Shown here: positions 17,537-24,531 of the stretch, piece by piece
How positions within the stretch are numbered: position 1 is the stretch's first letter
How the letters are laid out: each line of letters opens with the position of its first letter
Assembly (NCBI RefSeq): GCF_004000825.1
Contig: NZ_BILZ01000061.1
Location: 1-33,903 of the forward strand
DNA: 33,903 nt
DNA from: Paenibacillus kobensis NBRC 15729
Lineage (GTDB): Bacteria > Bacillota > Bacilli > Paenibacillales > Paenibacillaceae
Reading direction: 5' to 3'
Program-made: the position numbers and the translations under genes
The notes under the pieces: generated by a model
The model's input: only the letters and a program-made list of their open reading frames with translations
Databases searched by the model: none
What the model was told of the DNA's origin: nothing

Positions 17537-18658
17537 TTACAGCTCCCCGAGCACCGACTTCGCGATTCGTTCCCGGCTGCCGTCGCTGTCCATCTGCTGC
17601 ATATCGAACGAAGACGATCTCAGCGTGCCGTACAGCAATGCAAGCGGATGATCCGCACGGATCGAAGAAATGCCCGCTATCTTCATCGCATAGTTCAAAA
17701 TTTGATTCGTCCTGCTGATGATAAATTCCATCGTAACCCGTCCCGTGTCCGCTGCTAGCCGTCTGTCCGACGTACCGCCGCTTAGAAGCTCGTTGACAAG
17801 GCTGCCGAACGTATACAGCTGGGAATCGCACGCTTCCAAGAGGATCGAAGCGTCGGCGACAAGAAACTGCGTGCCTGGGAACCGGCTGAGCGGCAGTCCC
17901 CATTGCGGAACCCGGGATGCTTTGGCGGAATCGCAAGCAATCGTCAGCGCCGATTGTGCAATTCCGAGGTAGATAGCGCTGATGCTCAACTGCCGAAGCA
18001 GAGAGAACCGTTCCAATTCCGCTGTGTCTTGCTGCGTAAAGATGACAAGCTCGCTCTCTGGAACGAACACATCGTCCAGTTGAACGCGATAAGATTCGAT
18101 TGCCGCTATGCCAGCATGCCGGTCCGAGTCCAGACCGGCATGAAGGGTCAGCTTCACGCCATGTTGACGGGACGGCACAATCGCGAAAATATACGATACG
18201 CTGCCGTCCGTACCGATCATACGTCCGCAGGTCGGCATGAACAACACGTTTTGATCCATTAGCACCCGCTCACGCACACCGCTTAGCAGAAAGCCCTCAG
18301 CCGTCGGTGTTGCCGTAATACTTTCCGTCTCGCCTATTGCGGAACCGGTCAAATCCATCTCGTTCATCGAAGCGAATAAGCTGCCCATCGTTTCGGCTTG
18401 AGCGAACAGACTGTATGCCGATTTGCCGGAATGCATCAATCTGAGCGCCCATGCGCTGGACAGGTGGGCAGCCATCTTCATCGACAACGGCAGATCGTTA
18501 GCTGCCAGGTCCGCAATCATTCGGGTGTAGCTTACCGCACAGGCATGCTCTTGTCCGAAAGGCTTCGGCAGCGTCAACGTATGCAGCGTCAGCTTCGGCT
18601 CCTGGTCATTCGCGGCGTTAGCCAGTGTTGGAATCGTATGATTCGTAATGCTCGCCAT
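17537..18658 (-). CDS. Acyl-CoA dehydrogenase-like flavoprotein 2
   Basis: A 373-residue protein with the acyl-CoA dehydrogenase fold. It shows an N-terminal helical part with a degenerate MTE-like segment (residues 90-110, with GSAIGETESI), a central beta domain (VFVPESELV) and a C-terminal helical bundle. The usual C-terminal segment carrying the catalytic Glu is not recognisable (it reads KIAGISSIRADHPLALLYG). Either a different residue acts as base, or the enzyme is an ACAD-fold oxygenase or an inactive partner. Relatives such as RedW and PltE oxidise an amino acid bound to a carrier protein. ATG 18658 has GGAGG about 6 bases upstream. The gene follows the aa:CP ligase by 23 bases. Confidence 0.82.
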   Translation of the reverse strand: MASITNHTIPTLANAANDQEPKLTLHTLTLPKPFGQEHACAVSYTRMIADLAANDLPLSMKMAAHLSSAWALRLMHSGKSAYSLFAQAETMGSLFASMNEMDLTGSAIGETESITATPTAEGFLLSGVRERVLMDQNVLFMPTCGRMIGTDGSVSYIFAIVPSRQHGVKLTLHAGLDSDRHAGIAAIESYRVQLDDVFVPESELVIFTQQDTAELERFSLLRQLSISAIYLGIAQSALTIACDSAKASRVPQWGLPLSRFPGTQFLVADASILLEACDSQLYTFGSLVNELLSGGTSDRRLAADTGRVTMEFIISRTNQILNYAMKIAGISSIRADHPLALLYGTLRSSSFDMQQMDSDGSRERIAKSVLGEL

Positions 18659-18681
18659 ATCACTACCTCCATTCAACAATT

Positions 18682-19767
18682 TCAGGAATGAATATGCCCC
18701 TGCAGCACCATTGGCCAGTGCCTAATATCGTCGCCGTGGCGATGCGCCAACGCTTGAATCCAACGATCGATGCCAAAACCTACGCATCCGGACTGCACCG
18801 GTTCACCGTCCATGCCGGTAATACCGAATTTGCGGACGATCATATCGCCGCTATGATTGAAGGAGCTAATCGCCGAGGATATCGTGCCGCATTGGGCAAT
18901 CAGCTCATATTTGGCGCTTGATAGAAGCTGGAACGCGAGCTTGTCCAGTCCATCCGCCGTAAAGAACGGATCGTTCGCCGTCTGTACGGTGCCTTGCAGG
19001 CCAAGCTTCACGAACAGCTCCCATACGTCATCGATAATGCGCTGCCGAGTCTCCGTAATTTGCGCCGCTGTGCCGATCATCACAATTTCCCGCATCGAGA
19101 ATTCGTTGCGGCGGAATGCATTGAGACGCCATTTCGCTTCATGGCGGAAACACCGCCCTTCAGCCGTATACAGATGCAGTCCGCTAACTTGCTGGCCGGA
19201 CAACTCTTGATAGACGTGATAGCAAATACAAGGCTGCAAGTAATAGTCCGCCTTGCGGAAAGCCGAATCCATATGCTCATGAGCCGATTCAAGAATATTG
19301 AACTGATGCGGAATTTCGGAGACGGCATACACGTTCTGCGGGAAATTCGTATGGTAGCCGCAAGTGTGCATCACTTCCTCCTGCAGCAGCGTAGGGTACC
19401 GGCGTTCGACCGCTTGATGCTTGCGTGCAATGTCCAGGAACATGTCGTCCAGCAGTTGATAGGCACGCGGGTCGACGGATGAATGATCGCGTGACAAAGA
19501 ACTTTCCTGCGGCTGCGATGAACTGACGTTCGTCTTCATCGTACGGACGGGGATCGACATGCAGTCGTTGATTTTGTTCAAAATAGCTTCGAATTGCGAC
19601 TTGATCAACGATTCTTCCAATTGGCAACCTTCTTGAATCGTAATGATCAGCTCTTCGCCTTCGATCGCAACGGATTCGATATTCGGCGCAACATAGGAAG
19701 CCTGCTCGATAAGCAAGCCTCTCTTCTGATCGTCGAACGTTTCTGGAACCGCAAATATAAACTTCAT
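18682..19767 (-). CDS. Amino acid:[carrier protein] ligase (seryl-tRNA synthetase-like)
   Basis: A 361-residue class II aminoacyl-tRNA synthetase-type catalytic core without a tRNA-binding arm. Motif 2 is GRCFRHEAKW (about 205-213) and motif 3 is GCVGFGIDRW (327-336). Cys136 (MHTCGYHTNFPQ), Glu210 and Cys328 are the likely zinc ligands, by analogy with atypical SerRS and the Bradyrhizobium enzyme Bll0957. Studied members activate a small amino acid, glycine or alanine, with ATP and transfer it to the phosphopantetheine of a carrier protein instead of tRNA. Here the carrier would be the one at 17231. It starts 3 bases after the preceding stop, with GAGGTGG upstream. The N-terminal 130 residues are variable, and the protein is somewhat longer than Bll0957. 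Confidence 0.88.
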   Translation of the reverse strand: MKFIFAVPETFDDQKRGLLIEQASYVAPNIESVAIEGEELIITIQEGCQLEESLIKSQFEAILNKINDCMSIPVRTMKTNVSSSQPQESSLSRDHSSVDPRAYQLLDDMFLDIARKHQAVERRYPTLLQEEVMHTCGYHTNFPQNVYAVSEIPHQFNILESAHEHMDSAFRKADYYLQPCICYHVYQELSGQQVSGLHLYTAEGRCFRHEAKWRLNAFRRNEFSMREIVMIGTAAQITETRQRIIDDVWELFVKLGLQGTVQTANDPFFTADGLDKLAFQLLSSAKYELIAQCGTISSAISSFNHSGDMIVRKFGITGMDGEPVQSGCVGFGIDRWIQALAHRHGDDIRHWPMVLQGHIHS

Positions 19768-19770
19768 CTT

Positions 19771-20862
19771 CTAGCACCACCTCGAACGAATGGTAAGCAC
19801 GCCAAGTCTTTGTTTCGCCACGATTTCTTTCAGAACGTCGCTTCGAGGCAAATGGAACGTATTCGCCTTGACGTCACGGTACAGCTTGAACAGCACCGAC
19901 TCGGGCTGCATTGCTTGCGCGCCGAACGCTTCGACAGCCATCTCTACGACACGCTCTGCAGAAGTGAGGACGTATTCTTTCGTCATCAAGCTAACCGGTG
20001 TCAGCTCAGACGCCGGTTCGCCTTGCAAATAAGCTTGTACGACCCGGCACAGCTTGTTCAGCTGTGAATCGCTCGAGTCGAGCAGCAGTTTCATTTCGGA
20101 CAGTCGCTGTTCCAATCCGAATTTCCGGCGTGAATGCGCCGGCAGAGAAGGGGCGAGTTCCTGAACGACATGCTCGAATGCCTGGCTGGCTACAGCCCAA
20201 TAGACCGAGCAAATGCCTACGCGGAATAAATACGGGAAAACATCCATATCAAGCGGAATCTCCGCATTACGTGAGATGATTCTTTCCGATGGCAGGAAAA
20301 CATCATTCAGCACGACCGTATTGCTATGCGTCTGGCTCATCGCGATCGTATCCCAATCTTTTTTCACACTGACGCCAGCGTCCGATTTGTGAACCATCGC
20401 CATAATGATTTCATTCTCATTCGTCTCTTCGTTGCGTGTAATGCTCATAATAGGCAAATAGTGAACATAAGGCTCCAGCGAGACGTATGGCCGGACACCA
20501 TTCACCACTACACCGCCGTCCATGAACTTCATCTTCACCGGAAATTGGTCCGGGTCGATGTCGGAGAGCTTCCGGAAATAGAGCACGGGGTCATTAGGCG
20601 AGGCCATAAGCGCATCGTTGCGCGAAACCTCGTTAAAATAGAAGTCGAGATTAAAGTTGTCCGTGCGAATATGGGACAGACCCCATACGGTGAGCAAGTG
20701 CATGGACATACTGAGGGCGAGGGAAGGATTGCACCGTGCGGTGCGGATCAACATTTCCTTATACTGCAAGGGGGAAAATGCGCTGCCATACGGAGAAGGA
20801 AGCGTAGATCTATGAATGCCTTGCGCGATAAGATCATCGATTGCCAGAGCGGTTAGACTCAA
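19771..20862 (-). CDS. Acyl-CoA dehydrogenase-like flavoprotein 1 (first gene of operon)
   Basis: A 363-residue acyl-CoA dehydrogenase homologue. It has PSPYGSAFSPLQYKEML and SLALSMSMHLL in the N-terminal helical domain, MASPND and a beta domain with VVLNDVFLPSERII, and a C-terminal bundle ending in VEAFGAQAMQPES...LYRDVKANTFHLP. Such proteins use FAD to oxidise a CoA- or carrier-bound thioester; some relatives are flavin monooxygenases. The start is TTG 20862, 9 bases after GGAGGG. It is shorter at the N terminus than most relatives. The frame stays open for about 20 codons upstream, back to a TAG near 20926, but has no start codon there. It pairs with the second homologue in the operon, perhaps as a heteromer. 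Confidence 0.85.
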   Translation of the reverse strand: MSLTALAIDDLIAQGIHRSTLPSPYGSAFSPLQYKEMLIRTARCNPSLALSMSMHLLTVWGLSHIRTDNFNLDFYFNEVSRNDALMASPNDPVLYFRKLSDIDPDQFPVKMKFMDGGVVVNGVRPYVSLEPYVHYLPIMSITRNEETNENEIIMAMVHKSDAGVSVKKDWDTIAMSQTHSNTVVLNDVFLPSERIISRNAEIPLDMDVFPYLFRVGICSVYWAVASQAFEHVVQELAPSLPAHSRRKFGLEQRLSEMKLLLDSSDSQLNKLCRVVQAYLQGEPASELTPVSLMTKEYVLTSAERVVEMAVEAFGAQAMQPESVLFKLYRDVKANTFHLPRSDVLKEIVAKQRLGVLTIRSRWC

Positions 20863-21059
20863 AATTATTGTCCCTCCATATCCTCGTAGATTTTGGATGG
20901 CCGCGGCCGCTTGCGAAAGCTATTCTGTCACGCAGAATCAGCCGTATTACAGTTGCTGCAATGAAGTGGCGGTTACACTTCCTCTCCGATTCGAATAGGT
21001 AGATGAAGTAACACAAAATGATACAATATGTATCATAGCATAATCTTCGAAAATGTCAT
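20863..21059 (-). promoter_or_regulatory. Promoter, operator-like palindrome and leader of the ten-gene operon
   Basis: On the minus strand, -35 ATGACA (21054-21059), a 16-base spacer and an extended -10 TGC-TATGAT (TATGAT at 21032-21037) form a convincing sigma-A promoter. A perfect inverted repeat ATGATAC-AATAT-GTATCAT (21018-21036) covers the -10 and the expected RNA start near 21025, where a bound repressor would block initiation. The leader of about 160 bases contains small hairpins: GAAGTG/CACTTC, ATTCTG/CAGAAT and GCTTTCGCAAGC. No regulator gene lies in or next to the operon, so the controlling protein must be encoded elsewhere. Confidence 0.65.
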
Positions 21060-21100
21060 CCCCCCTTTGCAAACACTTCAAACGTGTTTCCACAACGCCA

Positions 21101-21134
21101 AGAAGGCCAACCGGACTATGCCGGTCGGCCTTCT
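21101..21134 (-). terminator. Terminator-like hairpin after the Gln-rich protein gene
   Basis: A 14-base stem (21101-21114 with 21121-21134) with one mismatch and a 6-base loop. The T-run is poor on both strands. It stands 43 bases beyond the stop of the minus-strand gene at 21178 and upstream of the operon promoter, so it should insulate the two. Confidence 0.6.
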
Positions 21135-21177
21135 CATACGAAAGAACCATGTATGTCGAACTTCGTTAGAATCGTTT

Positions 21178-21531
21178 TTATTGCCGTTGCAGATAGCTGT
21201 TGTTGCTGTTTAATGTGTTTAAGTTTGCAAATGCTGCCGTATTCGGCTGATAAGCCGTATGCGACAATTGCGCGCAGATGCTGCCGATTTGTTGAAGCTG
21301 CTGAACCGCCGTCTGATGGCCTTGAAGCGCCGTTTGAATAATTTGTGCCGCTTGATGTTCACGCTGAGCAAGCTGTTCCAATTGCGCTGCATTGGCCTGT
21401 TCTTGCTGCAATAACTGTTGATAAGTAGCGGAAGCCTGCTGCGTTTGTTGAATCAACTGATGCACGAGTTGCTCGCAATGAGCAAGTTGCTGCGAATAGG
21501 ACTGCTGGTACGTGTTCGATTGCTGGTACAT
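21178..21531 (-). CDS. Small Gln-rich coiled-coil protein, possibly spore coat-like
   Basis: A 117-residue protein in which about a quarter of the residues are Gln. The N terminus MYQQSNTYQQSYSQQ is Tyr/Gln-rich. Residues 15-90 are a long amphipathic helix (heptad-like L, I, A and Q), and the tail is rich in Asn and Thr. There is no signal peptide or membrane span. I do not recognise a named family. The composition resembles small spore coat and coat-associated proteins of Bacillales, a guess that rests on composition only. The start ATG 21531 has GGAGGG 8 bases upstream. It is a monocistronic gene with its own hairpin terminator. Confidence 0.75.
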   Translation of the reverse strand: MYQQSNTYQQSYSQQLAHCEQLVHQLIQQTQQASATYQQLLQQEQANAAQLEQLAQREHQAAQIIQTALQGHQTAVQQLQQIGSICAQLSHTAYQPNTAAFANLNTLNSNNSYLQRQ

Positions 21532-21603
21532 TCACATTACCCTCCATAACGGTGAATTGGATGGGCCCCATTCTGGAAACCCTTGGGTATTATGCATTAA
21601 ACT

Positions 21604-22244
21604 TCATTGTTCTATACGCGGCTTCGCCGGATCGCAATTCGGATGAGGAACTAAGCCCGCTGCAGCTAATTTAGTCAAATAGAAGCATTCTTCTCTTGCC
21701 ATATGATCCGGCATTAGCGGTGAAATGATATCCAGCGCCTCGGAAGTCAGCTCCAACTCCTAACCCGGTCGAAGTCCATAACAAATGTACCTGCATGTCC
21801 CGAAGCATCGAGCAGCCAAACGAGATCATAGTGGAGCGGATCGTACTTCGGCACCGGCTGACCGTTAAGCAGCGCTTGAAGGATGCGAAGGTACTCTTCA
21901 AGCTCATTCACCATATGATTCAGAAAAGTCGGCGGAAGCCCGAACGTGATATGCCCGGTTAATTGCCGCTCCAGCAGCGATAATTTGAAGTGTCTAAACT
22001 GATAAGCAGCTTGAGCCGCTTGCTTCGTCAGCTCCGTTAAACTTACAGATCGGTTACGGGCAGCCGCTAATAACTGATCGAAAACAGAGACCCCGTTTCG
22101 TGCCTGATGAATGTCTTGGTGCTCCTTAGGAGACAAAGCATTGAATATAAACCGGGCATGATCGCCAAGGATTTGCAGCCAAAACCGATGCTCGAACCAT
22201 GCCTCTTCCGTCCCTTGAAGGGGCAACGATGACGAAGTTGTCAT
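21604..22244 (-). pseudogene. DUF2935 protein, frameshifted and internally deleted
   Basis: The intact reading frame covers 22244-21747 (165 residues) and begins like a DUF2935 ferritin-like helical protein (FEHRFWLQILGDHARFIF). After WLLDASGHAGTFVMDFDRV it runs into a stop. The next frame, from about 21768 to the stop at 21604, continues with clearly family-like sequence: ELELTSEALDIISPLMPDH, then MAREECFYLTKLAAAG. One base has been lost near 21757-21767. From memory of the family, about 70 residues between these two segments are also missing. The ribosome site GGGAGG before ATG 22244 is good, so a shortened protein may still be made. Confidence 0.8.
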
Positions 22245-22311
22245 AACCCGCCTCCCGAATGATCAATTCGGTTAACGTTATGCCTAATTCGTCTGAACAG
22301 TACAATAAATA

Positions 22312-22337
22312 AAGACCGCTCGAGCATGAGCGGCCTT
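22312..22337 (-). terminator. Terminator of the small gene at 22351
   Basis: On the minus strand AAGGCCGCTC pairs with GAGCGGTCTT around a 6-base loop (one G-T pair), followed by TTATTTATT. It lies 14 bases after the stop of the 63-residue gene. Confidence 0.8.
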
Positions 22338-22350
22338 CGCAATCCTTCTG

Positions 22351-22542
22351 TTATGACGGTTCGTGATTGCCGTCGAAAGTGTGCTGGATATTGTCCACGA
22401 TTTCCCCTACAGCGTCGCTAACCATATCGATCGGTCCCGAGTCCTCGTGATCTTTCGGCGTATTAATGCCGGCTGCCGTATTCGACGTCTCATTGTACAT
22501 TTCACTGTATTCTTCATCGCGCTGCTTATGATTCCTGCTCAT
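22351..22542 (-). CDS. Small acidic hypothetical protein
   Basis: A 63-residue hydrophilic, acidic protein that begins MSRNHKQRDEEYSEMYNE and contains DMVSDAVGEIVDNIQHTF, a short amphipathic helix. I know no family or function for it. It has no signal peptide, membrane span or Cys. ATG 22542 is chosen because GGTGG stands 8 bases upstream; the frame is open for ten more codons without a better start. The clear ribosome site and its own terminator argue for a real gene. It may be a small sporulation or stress protein, but this is only context. Confidence 0.6.
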   Translation of the reverse strand: MSRNHKQRDEEYSEMYNETSNTAAGINTPKDHEDSGPIDMVSDAVGEIVDNIQHTFDGNHEPS

Positions 22543-22618
22543 CTGGCATACCACCTTCGGTTTTCGGATCAAGGTTAGTCTGCCCCATTATGGATGATTT
22601 AAGCAATAAGACAGCCGA

Positions 22619-22762
22619 TCAAGGAGCCGAAGCGACGACGAACGCTTCCCATCCGCTGACGCTCGTGCGGTTGGCGATCAGCATATTAAGGTTCAAATCC
22701 GCGCTCACCCACAAATACAGGAACGATACTGTTCCATCCGTATTATGAATGGCAACCAGCCT
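22619..22762 (-). pseudogene. C-terminal remnant of a fascin-like domain protein
   Basis: Reading the minus strand from 22762 to a TGA at 22619 gives 47 sense codons with strongly protein-like content: VAIHNTDGTVSFLYLWVSAD, then LNMLIANRTSVSGWEAF. The pattern of VSADLN followed by LIANRTSVSGWE is that of fascin-like or actin-crosslinking beta-trefoil domains, which are found at the ends of secreted glycosidases. There is no start codon, and a TGA stands immediately upstream. This looks like the tail of a lost gene. The surrounding 22573-22933 holds no other gene. Confidence 0.55.
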
Positions 22763-22975
22763 TCAGTTCCTTCTTGAAGCAAAAGCCGACTCCACTGTTA
22801 CCTGACAGAGGTGCCGGCTTCATTACCATTTTCTTATATAACTATCGCTTAGCCAAATGTGAATCAAACCCACAGACAAAATACTTGATTCTCCTTCTAA
22901 TCCGAGTATAATACTAGGTAATAATATTCCATTATGAGTAATTGGACCGAAGTGGGAAGAGGAAGTGTGAGGCAT

Positions 22976-23293
22976 ATGGAATCTTTGACTGAAGCTTGGA
23001 TGAATGATTACCTGGACCTTTATATTTACGCCGGTTCGATTGGGGATCGGGGTTGGCAGGACGATATTCTTGCAGTACTTCGAGATAAAGAAGTGTTGAA
23101 GGAAACCTACCACGCGATGATGCTGCGTGAACTGTGGAATAAATTCGACCGGATTAACCAGCAATTAGTTGAGGTATTCGCTGAATTGCGATCGGCAACC
23201 GTCCGCAGCCGGACTGAAGTGCTTCAGGAGAAGTGGATGAAGCTCCGCATAGAGAGGAATAAAGTAACGAGGAAGATATTGTCGTATAAATAG
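22976..23293 (+). CDS. Small hypothetical protein, mostly helical
   Basis: A 105-residue soluble protein of unknown function. It starts MESLTEAWMNDYLDLYIYAG and continues with a long amphipathic helix (LRELWNKFDRINQQLVEVFA) and a basic C terminus (EKWMKLRIERNKVTRKILSYK). It has no membrane span, Cys cluster or known motif. ATG 22976 has AGAGGAAG about 9 bases upstream. The ATG at 22934 is in frame but lacks a ribosome site. The helical, charged look would fit a small adaptor or regulatory protein, but I cannot assign it. A hairpin follows the stop directly. Confidence 0.68.
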   Translation: MESLTEAWMNDYLDLYIYAGSIGDRGWQDDILAVLRDKEVLKETYHAMMLRELWNKFDRINQQLVEVFAELRSATVRSRTEVLQEKWMKLRIERNKVTRKILSYK

Positions 23294-23331
23294 GCGACCG
23301 AAAACCTGTGCAACTCCGTGTATCGGTCGCC
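23293..23331 (+). terminator. Hairpin directly after the small helical gene
   Basis: GGCGACCGA (23293-23301) pairs perfectly with TCGGTCGCC (23323-23331) around a 21-base loop. There is no T-run, so it could be an RNA 3' end stabiliser or a poor terminator. Confidence 0.45.
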
Positions 23332-23437
23332 GCGTAATAATGTTACCTATTCAGATCGATCTTCATAAGTGAACCAAACGTACTCACTCCGCATGCAGTT
23401 GACCGCACTGCTGAATATGTACAGAGGTCTGTCGCAA

Positions 23438-23647
23438 TTAGACGGTTTGCTTCATTCCGCTCATCATCGTCATCATTGCCGTCATCATTTCGTCGCACTC
23501 TTGCATACGGGACATCATCATGTTCGTATCCATTTCAGATGCGTCCATTCCCTTCATGCATTCCATCATCATCATCATGCACTTCATTTTACACGCCATC
23601 TCTTCCATACACATCGTCATCATCATGTTCATGCACATTTTTTCCAT
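23438..23647 (-). CDS. Met/Cys-rich small protein, possible copper-binding
   Basis: A 69-residue protein with 29 Met and 6 Cys. Most of the rest is E, D, K and T. Clusters such as MCMNMMMTMCMEEM and KCMMMMMECM recur with helical spacing, and the C-terminal part (SEMDTNMMMSRMQECDEMM) looks like an amphipathic helix with one Met-lined face. Met and Cys thioether and thiol clusters bind Cu(I) or Ag(I). Cytosolic copper-storage proteins of the Csp type are Cys-rich helical bundles, and this could be a Met-based analogue. There is no signal peptide. The start ATG 23647 has GGGAGG 10 bases upstream. I do not recognise a named family. The opposite strand reads as a His-rich ORF without a ribosome site. 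Confidence 0.72.
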   Translation of the reverse strand: MEKMCMNMMMTMCMEEMACKMKCMMMMMECMKGMDASEMDTNMMMSRMQECDEMMTAMMTMMSGMKQTV

Positions 23648-23958
23648 TTAAAATTCCTCCCAAAATTTGATTCACTTACAATATTTATACTATTAAAAAC
23701 TTACTTGTGAAACAATAGGTCTGATAGTCTATTTTTCACACCTGTTTTGTCGGAATTTGTTTTTGCCCCATGAAACGTTATTTACAGCTCCATTCTTGTT
23801 TCAAATGTAACTATGAAAAGAAACTGTGCAGGCGAATGTTATTTCGATCGCTGTACTCGTACGGACCCTGATGCATATAACAAGAAACAGCCCTCTGGTT
23901 CATGGATGTGCGATCCAACCATTCCAATAGAGCTGTTTCAGCAGATTGTGCAGTGTGT
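23648..23958. other. Intergenic stretch with a long hairpin
   Basis: I see no supported gene here. A plus-strand frame starting at 23813 has no ribosome site and runs into the acetyltransferase gene. A compound stem-loop at 23884-23938 (AAACAGC with GCTGTTT outside, GGTT/AACC and GGAT/ATCC inside) lies just beyond the acetyltransferase stop. On the minus strand TTTCTTGTT follows it, so it is the likely terminator of that operon. Confidence 0.45.
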
Positions 23959-24531
23959 TTATGATGGAGCAATGGTCTTGATCACTCTCGCCGGATTGCC
24001 GCCGACAACGACGTTGTCCGGCACGTCCTTCGTCACAACTGCACCTGAGCCGATGACTACATTATCGCCGATTGTAACACCCGGATTAATAACGGCTCGA
24101 CCGCCAATCCATACATTATCGCCAATCGATACGGGGATGCCATACTCTGCACCCGATATGCGTTCCTGCGCATTAAGCGGATGCGTAGCCGTATAGATAT
24201 GTACGCCCGGCGCGAGGAAGCAATTGTCTCCGATCTGGATTTCACAAACATCGAGCATGACACAGTCGAAGTTGGCATAGAAATTGTTCCCGACATGAAT
24301 GTTATATCCATAATCGCACCGGAATGTCGGCTCGATATAGATCGATTCTCCTGTCTGGCCGAACAATTGCTGCAGCAGCTCCTTCCGGCGCTCATGATCG
24401 GTTTCCAGCGTTTCATTATACAGCCTCGTCAATCGGCGTGCGTTGATTCGATCTTGCAGAAGCACAGGATCGCTTGCAAGATACAGTTCTCCGTTCAACA
24501 TCTTCTGTTTCTCGGTTTTAAGAGTGGTCAT
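23959..24531 (-). CDS. Sugar O-acetyltransferase (Maa/NodL/LacA family)
   Basis: A 190-residue left-handed beta-helix acetyltransferase that moves acetyl from acetyl-CoA to a sugar hydroxyl, such as maltose, galactoside or another small glycoside. Residues 1-60 form the Mac N-terminal helical domain ([16 protein letters not shown]). Hexapeptide repeats run from about 65 to 185 ([53 protein letters not shown]). The catalytic His117 is in IYTATHPL. The length is normal for the family. The start ATG 24531 overlaps the end of the LysR gene by 14 bases, so the two are co-transcribed. The physiological sugar is unknown; disposal of non-metabolised sugars is a common proposal for this family. Confidence 0.92.
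   Translation of the reverse strand: MTTLKTEKQKMLNGELYLASDPVLLQDRINARRLTRLYNETLETDHERRKELLQQLFGQTGESIYIEPTFRCDYGYNIHVGNNFYANFDCVMLDVCEIQIGDNCFLAPGVHIYTATHPLNAQERISGAEYGIPVSIGDNVWIGGRAVINPGVTIGDNVVIGSGAVVTKDVPDNVVVGGNPARVIKTIAPS

Noticed and set aside
20863..20880. Four-codon mini-ORF (MEGQ) overlapping the ribosome site of the first operon gene
   Set aside because: Too short, and its ATG has only a poor ribosome site at 2 bases distance; probably chance.
20834..21016. 60-residue minus-strand ORF in the leader of the ten-gene operon
   Set aside because: TTG start without a ribosome site, implausible composition, and it runs into the first gene in another frame.
23369..23710. Plus-strand His-rich ORF of 113 residues
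   Set aside because: It is the mirror of the Met-rich gene (ATG read backwards is CAT). It lacks a ribosome site, whereas the minus-strand frame has a strong one.
23813..24196. Plus-strand ORF of 127 residues starting in the gap before the acetyltransferase
   Set aside because: No ribosome site, and most of it is antisense to the acetyltransferase gene.
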